From: an uncultured Clostridia bacterium
Lineage (GTDB): Bacteria; Bacillota; Clostridia; Christensenellales; UBA1242
Length of the DNA: 33,083 bases
Assembly: GCA_946491735.1 (NCBI GenBank)
Contig: CAMLYK010000007.1
Span: 1-33,083 of the forward strand
Direction of reading: 5' to 3'
Part shown: piece after piece, positions 1-8,686 of the stretch
Layout of the letters: the number at the start of each line of letters is the position of its first letter
Numbering within the stretch: position 1 is the stretch's first letter
Notes under the pieces: generated by a model
Told to the model about the DNA's origin: nothing
Databases searched by the model: none
What the model saw: the letters and a program-made list of their open reading frames with translations, nothing else
Position numbers and translations under genes: made by a program

Positions 1-10
1 TATATTATAT

Positions 11-16
11 TATAAT
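11..16 (+). promoter_or_regulatory. Possible -10 element of the miaB operon
   Basis: A TATAAT hexamer ends 10 bases before the miaB ATG. The -35 position lies outside the window. The surrounding sequence is almost pure A/T, so the match may be chance. If real, the leader would be only about 4 bases long, which would agree with the missing Shine-Dalgarno sequence. Confidence 0.25.
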
Positions 17-26
17 ATTATTTATT

Positions 27-1352
27 ATGAATAGTTATCAAGGAAAAACTTATCATGTCGTAACATATGGCTGTCAGATGAACGTGCACGAATCAGAAAA
101 AATTCGTGGTATTTTGTCCAGTCTAGGTATGAATGAAATTGATGATATTGAGACTGCAGATGTTGTGGTGTTTAATACTTGTTGCATTAGAGAAGGGGCA
201 GAAGATAGAGCCTATAACAACATAATGGCATTGAGGCCGAGCAAGGAAAAAAATCCTGACAAAATAATTGTTCTGTGTGGATGTATGCCACAGCAGAAAG
301 AGGGTAAATACAAGTTGAAAGAAAGATTATCGTTTGTAGATATCATTATCGGTACTCACAACGTCAATCAATTGGATCAATATTTACTAAGATATGCAAC
401 GGACAAAACCCACATATATGAAATTATAGATAAACCAGTTGGCAACCTTGATCGCAATAACGCTATTAGAGATGATAAAATTAATGCCTATGTCAACATC
501 ATTTATGGTTGTAACAAATTTTGCACATATTGTATTGTTCCATATGTCAGAGGTAGGGAGCAAAGTCGTCCAGCAAAAGAGATTTATAATGAAGTAAAAG
601 ATCTAGTTCAAAATCAAGGTTACAAATATATTACTTTGCTTGGACAAAATGTCAATTCTTATGGAAAAGATCTAAAAGACAAGATGAGTTTTAGCGAATT
701 ATTATCTTATCTATGCACTATAGAAGGGGATTTTAAAATTAAGTTCATGACTTCTCATCCTATGGATTTGGGAGATGACCTAATTCGTGTCATGAAAAAA
801 GAAGACAAAGTGGCAAAAGCTTTGCACTTGCCTGTACAATCGGGGAGCAGCAAGATACTAGCAAAAATGAATAGGCATTATGATATAAAACATTATATGT
901 CTATCATTCGCAAACTAAAGCGTGCTATGCCGAATATTTCACTATCCACGGATATAATAGTAGGTTTTCCGGGAGAAACTGAAAAAGATTTTAATCAAAC
1001 CTTAAAATTGTTAAAGAAGGTTAAATATGATCAAGTTTTTGCATTCATGTATTCAAAACGTACGGGTACACCTGCTGCGACTTTTGAAAATCAAATTGAT
1101 GAGAAAGAGAAAAATATAAGATTAAACAAACTGTTGAGGTTGCAAAAATTGATTCAAAAAGACCAAATAAAAAAATATTTTAATAAGACATATGATTGTT
1201 TAATTCGTCACATCAATGGAGTGGCTGTCGGGATCACTGATGGAGGTAAAGAAATATATATTCCAAATTACAAATATGTGAATCAGAATTATTTTGCTTT
1301 GGTAAAAGTAGAGAACATTCGCAATCATAAATTGTCAGGAGAAATCAAATGA
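27..1352 (+). CDS. miaB: tRNA-2-methylthio-N6-dimethylallyladenosine synthase MiaB
   Basis: Radical-SAM methylthiotransferase that adds the 2-methylthio group to i6A37 of tRNAs reading U-starting codons. The N-terminal domain carries three cysteines that bind the auxiliary Fe-S cluster (YGCQMN, NTCCIRE, LCGCMPQ). The radical-SAM cluster motif is YGCNKFCTYC near residues 160-169, and the last ~65 residues fit a TRAM RNA-binding domain. Its substrate is made by MiaA, encoded four genes on in the same operon, which separates it from RimO and MtaB. The 441-aa length is normal. The stop overlaps the mutS start by 4 bases (ATGA). No ribosome-binding site precedes this ATG, and the reading frame stays open to the window edge, so an upstream start cannot be ruled out, although MNSYQGKTYHVVTYGC is a sensible N-terminus. 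Confidence 0.95.
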   Translation: MNSYQGKTYHVVTYGCQMNVHESEKIRGILSSLGMNEIDDIETADVVVFNTCCIREGAEDRAYNNIMALRPSKEKNPDKIIVLCGCMPQQKEGKYKLKERLSFVDIIIGTHNVNQLDQYLLRYATDKTHIYEIIDKPVGNLDRNNAIRDDKINAYVNIIYGCNKFCTYCIVPYVRGREQSRPAKEIYNEVKDLVQNQGYKYITLLGQNVNSYGKDLKDKMSFSELLSYLCTIEGDFKIKFMTSHPMDLGDDLIRVMKKEDKVAKALHLPVQSGSSKILAKMNRHYDIKHYMSIIRKLKRAMPNISLSTDIIVGFPGETEKDFNQTLKLLKKVKYDQVFAFMYSKRTGTPAATFENQIDEKEKNIRLNKLLRLQKLIQKDQIKKYFNKTYDCLIRHINGVAVGITDGGKEIYIPNYKYVNQNYFALVKVENIRNHKLSGEIK

Positions 1353-3916
1353 TAAAAAGAGAAAAAACTAAAAAGGGAAACAAACCATCACCAATGATGA
1401 TGCAATATCTGGCTACAAAAGAGCAATACAAAGATTGCATATTGTTTTATCGTTTGGGTGATTTTTATGAAATGTTTTATGATGATGCTGTACTGGTAAG
1501 CAAAGAATTGGATTTGGTGCTGACAGGAAAGGATTGTGGTACTGATCAACGTGCTCCAATGTGCGGAATTCCATATCATGCCTACGAATCTTATGCTCAA
1601 AAATTGATAGAAAAGGGCTATAAAATTGCAATATGTGAGCAGATGGATGAAAGTGAAAATAAATTGGTAAAACGTGACGTCGTACGAATTATAACTCCGG
1701 GCACTGTCATAGACTCTTCAATGTTGAATGAATCAAACAATTCATTTATCATGTGTATCTACAACTCTAAAACTACAGTTGCTTATGCATACAGTGATAT
1801 GAGTACGGGAGAAATTTATGTGGGCGAATACACAGGAAAGAATTATAAAAATTATATAAACGATCAAATTGTACGTGTTATGCCATCTGAAATTATTTGC
1901 AATGCTGAAATGCAAGAGATATCAAATGATTTGCCATGTGTCCAATCCAAAGACAAATTCAAATTTAATTTATTCTACGATTGGGCATTCAATTATTCAG
2001 ATGCAGAGAGGAGAGTGTTAAAACAGTATAATTTGGATTCATTGAAAGAGTTTGACTTTGATTCAAAAAATTGCATCATTGTTGTTGGAGCATTGCTTGA
2101 ATACTTCAATGAAACGCAAAAACGAGAACTAAAACATTTAAAAATGCCTAAACTTATTCGCGATGAACAATTCATGTACATTGATACCAATACAAGAAGG
2201 AATTTAGAAATTGAAAGCACTATGCGCGACAACTCCAAATATGGCAGTTTACTGTGGGTTTTGGACAGCACATGCACTAATGGTGGCTCGCGTATGTTAC
2301 GCAACTGGATCAGACAACCACTTCAAGATAAAAATCAAATAAATTATAGACTTAATATGGTCGAAACGTTATATTCGGATGCTCTTATAAGGGCAGATTT
2401 AAAAAACACTTTATCCAATGTCCAAGATATTGAGCGAATTGTCGGCAAAGTGGCTTATGGCAATTTTACACCTAAAGATTGCCTTGCATTAGCATCTTCA
2501 TTATCTCAAACACCTGATTTGAAAAAGATTTTAAACAGGTCAAATAATCAAAATATTCGTGATTTAGCTTCAAAATTAATTGACACTTCGGATATTGTCA
2601 ATTTAATATTTGCTACAATTTCAGACAAACCTCCTGCAACTGTCAAAGATGGTGGATATATAAAAGATGGCTTTAACGAAACGCTAGACAAGTTGCGCAA
2701 TATGAAGACAAATGCTGAAAATTATATTTTAAATATTCAAGCTAGAGAAAGAGAAGCCACAGGAATAAAAAATTTAAAGATAGGATACAACAAGGTATTT
2801 GGTTATTACATTGAAGTTAGCAAGATGTATAATGATTTAGTTCCTTTTAATTATATTAGAAAGCAGACGATTTCAAATAATGAGAGATACATAACTGAAG
2901 AATTAAAAAAATTTGAAGAAGATGTCTTGACCAGTCATGAAGATGCAATAAAACTAGAGGAAAAGATCTTTGCCAGTCTAAAGTCACAACTATTAGAAAA
3001 TACAGAGATAATGCAAAAGATAGCAGTGACCATATCTACAATTGATTGTATATATTCACTAAGTACGGTTGCAGTTAATAATGACTATTGCAAACCAAAC
3101 ATCACAGACGGCAAACAGATCAATATAGTTGAGGGTCGTCATCCAGTCGTAGAAAAAATGCTAAAGGGTTCAGACTTCATTCCAAATGATTGCAAATTAA
3201 ATGATTCAGATCAACGAACAATAATTTTAACAGGACCTAATATGGCTGGTAAATCAACTTTCATGCGACAAGTTGCTTTGATCACATATCTGGCACATAT
3301 CGGTAGTTTTGTGCCTGCTAAAAGTGCAGATATTTGTATAGTAGATAGAATTTTCACACGTATTGGTGCCAGCGATGACTTGTCTGTTGGTCAGTCAACA
3401 TTTATGGTCGAAATGATTGAAGTTGCCAATATTTTAAATTATTCTACTGATAATAGTTTAATAATTTTGGATGAAGTGGGCAGAGGCACGTCCACATTTG
3501 ATGGGCTATCAATTGCGTGGTCAGTAGTGGAATATTTATCTAAAAAGTTGAATGCCAAGACATTGTTTGCGACTCATTATCACGAATTGATGCAATTGGA
3601 AGGTCTATATGATGGCGTAAAGAACTTTTGTATATCGATAAAAGAAATTGGCGGAAAACTCGTCTTTTTGCGAAAAATCATGCGCGGAAGTGCCACCAGA
3701 AGTTATGGAATAGAAGTGGCAAGTTTAGCTGGACTTCCAGATGAAATCATCAATCTTGCTAAAGAATTGATGAAAGAGTTTGAAAGCGAAAAAATGAACG
3801 AATCAGCCCAGGTTGAAAGTGAAATAATTGATACTCTGCGTGAGATTGATATAAACAAATTGTCACCTATGGTGGCTTTTGATACACTGGCACATTTGAT
3901 AGAACTTGTTAAATAA
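1349..3916 (+). CDS. mutS: DNA mismatch repair protein MutS
   Basis: Mismatch-recognition ATPase of methyl-directed repair. The N-terminal mismatch-binding domain has the Phe-X-Glu motif (GDFYEMF, F39 and E41) that stacks on the mispaired base. Connector, lever and clamp domains follow. The C-terminal ABC-type ATPase has Walker A GPNMAGKST near residue 628, Walker B LIILDEVGRGTS and the FATHYHEL switch. The 855-aa length and the C-terminal tail (INKLSPMVAFDTLAHL) are typical, so the gene looks intact. It overlaps miaB by 4 bases, which implies translational coupling, and mutL follows after 11 bases. This is MutS1 rather than MutS2: the mismatch-binding domain is present and there is no Smr domain. 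Confidence 0.98.
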   Translation: MIKREKTKKGNKPSPMMMQYLATKEQYKDCILFYRLGDFYEMFYDDAVLVSKELDLVLTGKDCGTDQRAPMCGIPYHAYESYAQKLIEKGYKIAICEQMDESENKLVKRDVVRIITPGTVIDSSMLNESNNSFIMCIYNSKTTVAYAYSDMSTGEIYVGEYTGKNYKNYINDQIVRVMPSEIICNAEMQEISNDLPCVQSKDKFKFNLFYDWAFNYSDAERRVLKQYNLDSLKEFDFDSKNCIIVVGALLEYFNETQKRELKHLKMPKLIRDEQFMYIDTNTRRNLEIESTMRDNSKYGSLLWVLDSTCTNGGSRMLRNWIRQPLQDKNQINYRLNMVETLYSDALIRADLKNTLSNVQDIERIVGKVAYGNFTPKDCLALASSLSQTPDLKKILNRSNNQNIRDLASKLIDTSDIVNLIFATISDKPPATVKDGGYIKDGFNETLDKLRNMKTNAENYILNIQAREREATGIKNLKIGYNKVFGYYIEVSKMYNDLVPFNYIRKQTISNNERYITEELKKFEEDVLTSHEDAIKLEEKIFASLKSQLLENTEIMQKIAVTISTIDCIYSLSTVAVNNDYCKPNITDGKQINIVEGRHPVVEKMLKGSDFIPNDCKLNDSDQRTIILTGPNMAGKSTFMRQVALITYLAHIGSFVPAKSADICIVDRIFTRIGASDDLSVGQSTFMVEMIEVANILNYSTDNSLIILDEVGRGTSTFDGLSIAWSVVEYLSKKLNAKTLFATHYHELMQLEGLYDGVKNFCISIKEIGGKLVFLRKIMRGSATRSYGIEVASLAGLPDEIINLAKELMKEFESEKMNESAQVESEIIDTLREIDINKLSPMVAFDTLAHLIELVK

Positions 3917-3927
3917 AAGGAGCAATT

Positions 3928-5799
3928 ATGGCTATTAATATACTGGATAGTATGGTTATTAATAGAATCTCTGCGGGAGAAGTTGTAGAGAGTCCTTTTT
4001 CTATTGTAAAAGAATTGATTGATAATTCTCTTGATGCAGGTGCCACAAAAATTTCAATCGAAATAAAAAATGGAGGCATTGATTCCATTATTGTAAAAGA
4101 TAACGGAAAAGGAATTGAGTATGATGATATCAAAAAAGCGTTTTTACCTCATGCTACTAGCAAAATAAAAGATGTTGATGACTTAGATTCAATTTTAACG
4201 CTTGGTTTTAGAGGGGAAGCTTTGGCGAGCATTTCGAACGTCAGTCAAACCAATATGATTACCAAAACTGAAATTTCTGATTATGCATATTCAATTGATG
4301 TCAATGGGGGAGTATTTAGTGATATAACTCCTGCGCCAAGCGATAATGGTACGAAAATTGAAGTAAAAAATTTATTTTATAATACTCCAGCAAGAAGAAA
4401 ATTTTTGAAAAAACCAAAACAAGAAGAAAATTTGATAACAAATATAGTGGCAAGATATATTTTGGCCCATCCAGAGATTTCATTTAAATATATCTCAGAT
4501 AATAAAACAATTTATCAAACAGTGGGTAAAACATTATTGGACGCAATATATTGTGTATATGGCGAAGAAACTATTCAAAATATAATGCCTGTTGAGAAAA
4601 CAATTGGAAACTTGAAATTGTATGGGTATGTATCAAAAGTGGGATATAGTAAACCAAATACTACATATCAAACATTGATTATAAATTCTAGATATGTAAT
4701 TGACGAAATCGTATCAAAAGCCGCTTACATGGCTTTTGAAGAATATTTGATGACAAGACAATTTCCATTCTATGTATTGAATTTGACAATGCCAACAGTA
4801 GATATAGATGTCAATGTTCATCCAAGTAAAATGAATGTCAAATTTGCTTATCCGTCTAAAATATATGATTTAGTTTATACAGCAATACGTTCATCAATTT
4901 ATCAATTTTTGAATCCTAATAAAAACACTTCTGTAGATATTGCTGAAATAGAAAAACCAGAGCAAAATCTGATAAGAACCGATCTAAATTCTCTAAAAGA
5001 AATCACAGTAGAGCCAAACAGAAAGACAAAAAATGATTCAGGCTTTGTTGAATTAAAGCAAACTACATATAATCCTGTGACAATTTTTGATATAAAAAAT
5101 GACGATGTTGTAAAATTCAACACAAGGCAAGAAGAAAACGTAAAAAATGAAAATAATAATACTGAAAATACTAATTCTTTACTTATAAATAATTCGGATA
5201 ATGGCTATAGAAATGTTAATGAATTTTTGGATTACAAAATAGTGGGTGAATTGTTTAATGAATTTGTTATATTAGAAAAAGGCGATAAGATGCTTTTAGT
5301 GGATTTTCATGCTGGGCACGAACGACTCAACTATGACAAATTTACCAAAATGGTAAATGATAGAGATATAGTAATTCAAAATTTATTGATTCCATACACT
5401 CAAGAAATGACCGAACTAGAGGTCGATTTTATAATGCAATTAAAGCCGGAATTAGAAAAATTGGGCTTTGATGTCGATGCCTTTGGAGATAAAAAAATAA
5501 TTATCAATTCAGTGCCAATGCAACTAAAAGATATCAATTTGAAAAATTTCATTGATGATCTAATTCACGACATGAAAAATCTAAAACCGAGCATGAATAA
5601 TGAAATTCGTCATTATCTGATGCAAAAGGCATGCAAAAGTAGTGTTAAGTCTGGTATGAAACTGTCAGAAATGGAAATAAGAGAATTATTAAAAGATTTA
5701 GATATTAATAACCCTGTTTTGTTGTGTCCGCACGGTAGACCTGTCGTGACTGTGATTACTAAAGCGCAAATTGAAAAATGGTTTAAGAGAATAGTGTAG
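3928..5799 (+). CDS. mutL: DNA mismatch repair protein MutL
   Basis: GHKL ATPase that couples MutS to strand incision. The N-terminal ATPase motifs are all present: KELIDNSLDAGA, DNGKGI and GFRGEALASI. A poorly conserved Asn/Glu-rich linker (about residues 330-425) leads to the C-terminal dimerisation domain. That domain keeps ACKSSVKSG and CPHGRPVV, the metal-site motifs of endonuclease-type MutL. The endonuclease signature, normally DQHA(X)2E(X)4E, reads DFHAGHERLNYD near residues 458-469, so Gln is replaced by Phe and the last Glu by Asp. No mutH is in view, as expected for an endonuclease-type MutL. The start has an AAAGGAG site at good spacing. The 623-aa length is normal. Confidence 0.97.
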   Translation: MAINILDSMVINRISAGEVVESPFSIVKELIDNSLDAGATKISIEIKNGGIDSIIVKDNGKGIEYDDIKKAFLPHATSKIKDVDDLDSILTLGFRGEALASISNVSQTNMITKTEISDYAYSIDVNGGVFSDITPAPSDNGTKIEVKNLFYNTPARRKFLKKPKQEENLITNIVARYILAHPEISFKYISDNKTIYQTVGKTLLDAIYCVYGEETIQNIMPVEKTIGNLKLYGYVSKVGYSKPNTTYQTLIINSRYVIDEIVSKAAYMAFEEYLMTRQFPFYVLNLTMPTVDIDVNVHPSKMNVKFAYPSKIYDLVYTAIRSSIYQFLNPNKNTSVDIAEIEKPEQNLIRTDLNSLKEITVEPNRKTKNDSGFVELKQTTYNPVTIFDIKNDDVVKFNTRQEENVKNENNNTENTNSLLINNSDNGYRNVNEFLDYKIVGELFNEFVILEKGDKMLLVDFHAGHERLNYDKFTKMVNDRDIVIQNLLIPYTQEMTELEVDFIMQLKPELEKLGFDVDAFGDKKIIINSVPMQLKDINLKNFIDDLIHDMKNLKPSMNNEIRHYLMQKACKSSVKSGMKLSEMEIRELLKDLDINNPVLLCPHGRPVVTVITKAQIEKWFKRIV

Positions 5800-5800
5800 T

Positions 5801-6703
5801 ATGAAAAAAATAATTATTATTACAGGACTCACTGCCAGTGGGAAGAGTGAATTGGCAATAAATATCGCAAAAGAATACAATGGGGCGATAATCTCTGCTG
5901 ACAGCGTTCAAATCTACAAAGGCTTAGATATAGGCAGTGCAAAAGAAAGTATCTTGATAAGAAAATCGATACCTCATTATTTGATAGACATCAAAGATTT
6001 TAATGAAAGTTATGATGTGGGTCAGTTTCTACAGGATTGTGCCAATGCAATCGAGGATGCAATATCTAAAGGATATATTCCAATAATTGTTGGTGGTACA
6101 GGGCTATATATCAAGGCACTAATTGAAGGTTATTCGCTTGGGAACATTAAATCAAATTCAGAATTCAGAGAAAAATATCAAAAATTAGCAATTGAAAAAG
6201 GGAATGAATACGTTTGGAATGAATTGTATAAAATCAATCCTGAAAAGGCTAAATCAGTTCATCCAAACAATTTAAAGCGGATTATAAGATATCTAGAACT
6301 GGAAAATTCCAATCAATCTGACAAAAACATAGTTAGAAACAAATCAATATTAGCTCAATATGATGCTTTGAAATTGGCAATAGTCGAAAATAGAGAACAG
6401 TTATATGATAAAATAAATAAACGAGTGGACAAGATGATTGAAAATGGACTATTGGATGAAGTAAAAGGTTTGATCAATCAAGGCGCTACGCGCAACATGC
6501 ATTCTATGAATTCGATAGGGTATAAGGAATGGTTTGATTATTTTGATGGTATGCAAGATCTCAATTCTACCATTTCATTGATAAAGCAACACAGTAGAAA
6601 TTATTGTAAAAGGCAATTGACATTTTTAAAGACAATAGATGGATTAAAATTTTGTTCAATATCTGAAGCAAAAGAAACAATTAAGGAGTTTATGGATGAT
6701 TAA
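5801..6703 (+). CDS. miaA: tRNA dimethylallyltransferase MiaA
   Basis: Transfers a dimethylallyl group to N6 of A37 in tRNA, making the substrate for MiaB. The P-loop GLTASGKSELA sits at the N-terminus, followed by ISADSVQIYKGLDIGSAK (substrate-binding Asp), IVGGTGLYIKALIEG and the C-terminal SIGYKEW and KRQLTFLK motifs typical of the family. The 300-aa length is normal. The ATG lies one base after the mutL stop and has only a weak ribosome-binding site, so translation probably relies on coupling. Its last 8 bases overlap the next gene, which leaves no space for the hfq gene often found here in Clostridia. Confidence 0.97.
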   Translation: MKKIIIITGLTASGKSELAINIAKEYNGAIISADSVQIYKGLDIGSAKESILIRKSIPHYLIDIKDFNESYDVGQFLQDCANAIEDAISKGYIPIIVGGTGLYIKALIEGYSLGNIKSNSEFREKYQKLAIEKGNEYVWNELYKINPEKAKSVHPNNLKRIIRYLELENSNQSDKNIVRNKSILAQYDALKLAIVENREQLYDKINKRVDKMIENGLLDEVKGLINQGATRNMHSMNSIGYKEWFDYFDGMQDLNSTISLIKQHSRNYCKRQLTFLKTIDGLKFCSISEAKETIKEFMDD

Positions 6704-7940
6704 TATAGATAACGAAATATTATCACTGATTAATGATTGCGAAAAAGAGTGTTTAGATCAATTCGCAGAAATTGAAAAAATTGAATTTTCTAACCAATTA
6801 AAAGTATTGAATGCTTTCATAGACAATCATATCCAATCTCATCATTTTATAGGCAGTAGCGGATACGGACACAATGATATAGGCAAAGAAAAAATATCAT
6901 CAGTTTTTGCTGATATTTTTCATACAGAATCAGCCTTTGTCAGTCCATTAATCAGTTGTGGCACGGAAGCTATCAGTCAAACTCTTTTTGGAATATTAAG
7001 ACCTAATGACTGTATCCTTTGCATTTCAGGCACACCATATGACACTTTGAAACAGGTTATTTATGGAGTAGAAGGGAAGAACGTGGGCTCATTGAAAGAT
7101 TATAATATTCATTATGATGAAATTGATTTGATTGATGGAGAATTTGATGTTTTAGGTATCAAAAATAAAATTAAATCATTAACTCCAAAAATTGTCTATA
7201 TTCAAAGGTCAAGAGGTTATTCACTAAGAGATGCAATTAAAATTGAGCAGATCAAGAATATTATCTCAGAAATTAGGACTTATTCTGATGCGTACATTAT
7301 AGTTGACAACTGCTATGGCGAATTTACAGAGGAATTAGAGCCTACTGATGTGGGTGCTGATCTAGTGGTTGGATCTCTTCTTAAGAATATGGGTGGGGGA
7401 ATAACACCAGCTGGTGGATACATTGCAGGTAAAAGAGAGCTTATAGAATTGATATCATATAAGATGACAAGCCCTGCATTAGGTATAGACACAGGTTCAT
7501 ACGAGCCGGGTTATAAGTTGTTTTTTGAGGGAGTATTTTTATCTCCACATGTGGTAGCTCAAGCAAAAAAACTGGTTGTATTAGCGAGTAGGGTATTATC
7601 TAAATTAGGATACAAAACTATTCCTAATTATAATGATAAATTATCTGATATTGTTTGTTGTATACATTTTAATGATAAGGATAAACTGATCAAATTTACA
7701 CGTGCAATCCAATCAGCCAGTGCAATAGATAGTGATTCGATCTTAGAAGCAGGCGAGATGGACGGCTATGAGGATTTGATTATAATGGCAAGCGGAAGCT
7801 TCAATCAGGGCAGTAGTATAGAACTCAGTTGCGATGGACCAATGCGTGAACCTTATGCAGGATATCTACAGGGATGTTTGACTTATCAGCATGGCAAGAT
7901 AGGATTAATGAATGCTGTCAAACAGATTATCTCTAAATAA
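6696..7940 (+). CDS. PLP-dependent methionine gamma-lyase-like protein (YnbB / 'aluminium resistance' family)
   Basis: Fold-type I pyridoxal-phosphate enzyme of the family often labelled aluminium-resistance protein, YnbB or methionine gamma-lyase-like (Pfam Met_gamma_lyase, from memory). The likely PLP lysine is in VGSLLKNMGGG, the cofactor aspartate region is YIIVDNCYGEF, and ISCGTEAISQTLFGIL fits the phosphate-binding loop. The 414-aa length is typical. The N-terminal HHFIGSSGYGHNDIGKEK also fits this family. The substrate is not established; a C-S lyase activity is an inference from homology. The start at 6696 has AAGGAG seven bases upstream inside miaA, giving an 8-base overlap and coupled translation. 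Last gene of the miaB-mutS-mutL-miaA operon. Confidence 0.88.
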   Translation: MINIDNEILSLINDCEKECLDQFAEIEKIEFSNQLKVLNAFIDNHIQSHHFIGSSGYGHNDIGKEKISSVFADIFHTESAFVSPLISCGTEAISQTLFGILRPNDCILCISGTPYDTLKQVIYGVEGKNVGSLKDYNIHYDEIDLIDGEFDVLGIKNKIKSLTPKIVYIQRSRGYSLRDAIKIEQIKNIISEIRTYSDAYIIVDNCYGEFTEELEPTDVGADLVVGSLLKNMGGGITPAGGYIAGKRELIELISYKMTSPALGIDTGSYEPGYKLFFEGVFLSPHVVAQAKKLVVLASRVLSKLGYKTIPNYNDKLSDIVCCIHFNDKDKLIKFTRAIQSASAIDSDSILEAGEMDGYEDLIIMASGSFNQGSSIELSCDGPMREPYAGYLQGCLTYQHGKIGLMNAVKQIISK

Positions 7941-7960
7941 TTAAAAACAGTAGCTTTCAA

Positions 7961-7991
7961 AAATCATCTTAAATTATGAGATGATTTTTTT
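7961..7991 (+). terminator. Rho-independent terminator of the miaB-ynbB operon
   Basis: A perfect 9-bp stem, AAATCATCT paired with AGATGATTT, has a 9-base loop and is followed by a T run. It starts 20 bases after the stop of the last gene. Confidence 0.88.
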
Positions 7992-8088
7992 ATATCTCAA
8001 ACTCAAAAAAACAATTTATTTCAATGTGTAGTTAGGGTAGAATAGTCAAAAAAGACAATAACATTATGAAAATATCAAATTAGCTTTA

Positions 8089-8272
8089 TGTGGAAGAATG
8101 TGGGGAAGTGTACAAATTCATATCCATATCTTTTCGCAAAACACTTCTTTTGCGAAAAGATAATCAAAAAGTTGGCAAAAATCCTGTGGAAATCACATAA
8201 TTTATCCACCGATATGATTTTATTATTTTGTATCCGACAAATTGTGACATCATATATATTGAGTTGTCCACA
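8089..8272. promoter_or_regulatory. Cluster of five DnaA-box-like 9-mers
   Basis: Compared with TTATCCACA, two sites match at 8 of 9 positions: TTATCCACC at 8202-8210 and TTGTCCACA at 8264-8272. Three match at 7 of 9 on the opposite strand: TGTGGAAGA at 8089-8097, TGTGGGGAA at 8099-8107 and TGTGGAAAT at 8185-8193. They flank the 8127-8162 inverted repeat, with those to its left pointing one way and two of those to its right the other. They may bind DnaA (an origin or a titration locus), or they may be chance or sites for another protein. Gene orientation around them does not favour an origin. Confidence 0.35.
8127..8162. other. Candidate dif-like recombination site (perfect 15-6-15 inverted repeat)
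   Basis: The left arm TATCTTTTCGCAAAA (8127-8141) and right arm TTTTGCGAAAAGATA (8148-8162) are perfect inverted repeats around a 6-base centre, CACTTC. No T run follows on either strand, so it is not an ordinary terminator. The core is 11-6-11 with ATC in front. As I recall it, the streptococcal/lactococcal dif(SL) site has the same layout with the left arm ATC-TTTCCGAAAAA. The XerS-like recombinase gene begins about 2.25 kb away. Function is inferred from architecture and proximity; a binding site for another dimeric protein is the main alternative. Confidence 0.55.
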
Positions 8273-8669
8273 TATCGTTGTTCTGATCTTTAACACACAC
8301 AATTAGACTAATTTCATATTAATTGGCTACTATAAGGAGCCAACTAAGTTGACAATAATATTAGTATTAAAAACCTAAAATGAAAGTGAATTCTTTTAAT
8401 AATTAGACAACATATTACTCATCTTTTTGAATCTGAATTCGTCTCAGCGCATTCTAGCATATTAATTATTTATCAATTAGAATTAATCCACTATTCTATT
8501 ACTTCAATGATCAATTAGACAGGAACATTTATAATTAAATTTTCTAAGATCAATTTACTTTGTAATATAATTGTTGATATATTCTATTTTTTAATTTGCA
8601 TGAATAATATCATACATATTGTCTAGAAAATACAAAATCTGTCAGTTTTGATGGAATTTATAAAGCAAT

Positions 8670-8686
8670 ATATCTTTGCGTAAAAA
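8670..8686 (+). repeat. 17-bp dif-like half-site, copy 1
   Basis: ATATCTTTGCGTAAAAA is identical to the reverse complement of 10358-10374. It also resembles the left arm of the 8127-8162 inverted repeat (TATCTTT, one variable base, CG, one variable base, AAAA). It lies about 10 bases beyond the serS terminator. I see no convincing partner arm six bases further on, so it is a half-site at most. Confidence 0.55.

Noticed and set aside
3666-3676. TTTTGCGAAAA inside mutS, identical to one arm of the dif-like site
   Set aside because: It encodes conserved MutS sequence, has no partner arm at 6-base spacing, and one such 11-mer by chance is plausible.
8127-8162. Rho-independent terminator
   Set aside because: The stem is perfect, but neither strand has a T run after it, and a good terminator for the upstream operon already lies at 7961-7991.
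8075-8306. Two overlapping ~70-codon ORFs on opposite strands
   Set aside because: No ribosome-binding site, no recognisable protein features, and they mirror each other across the inverted repeat.
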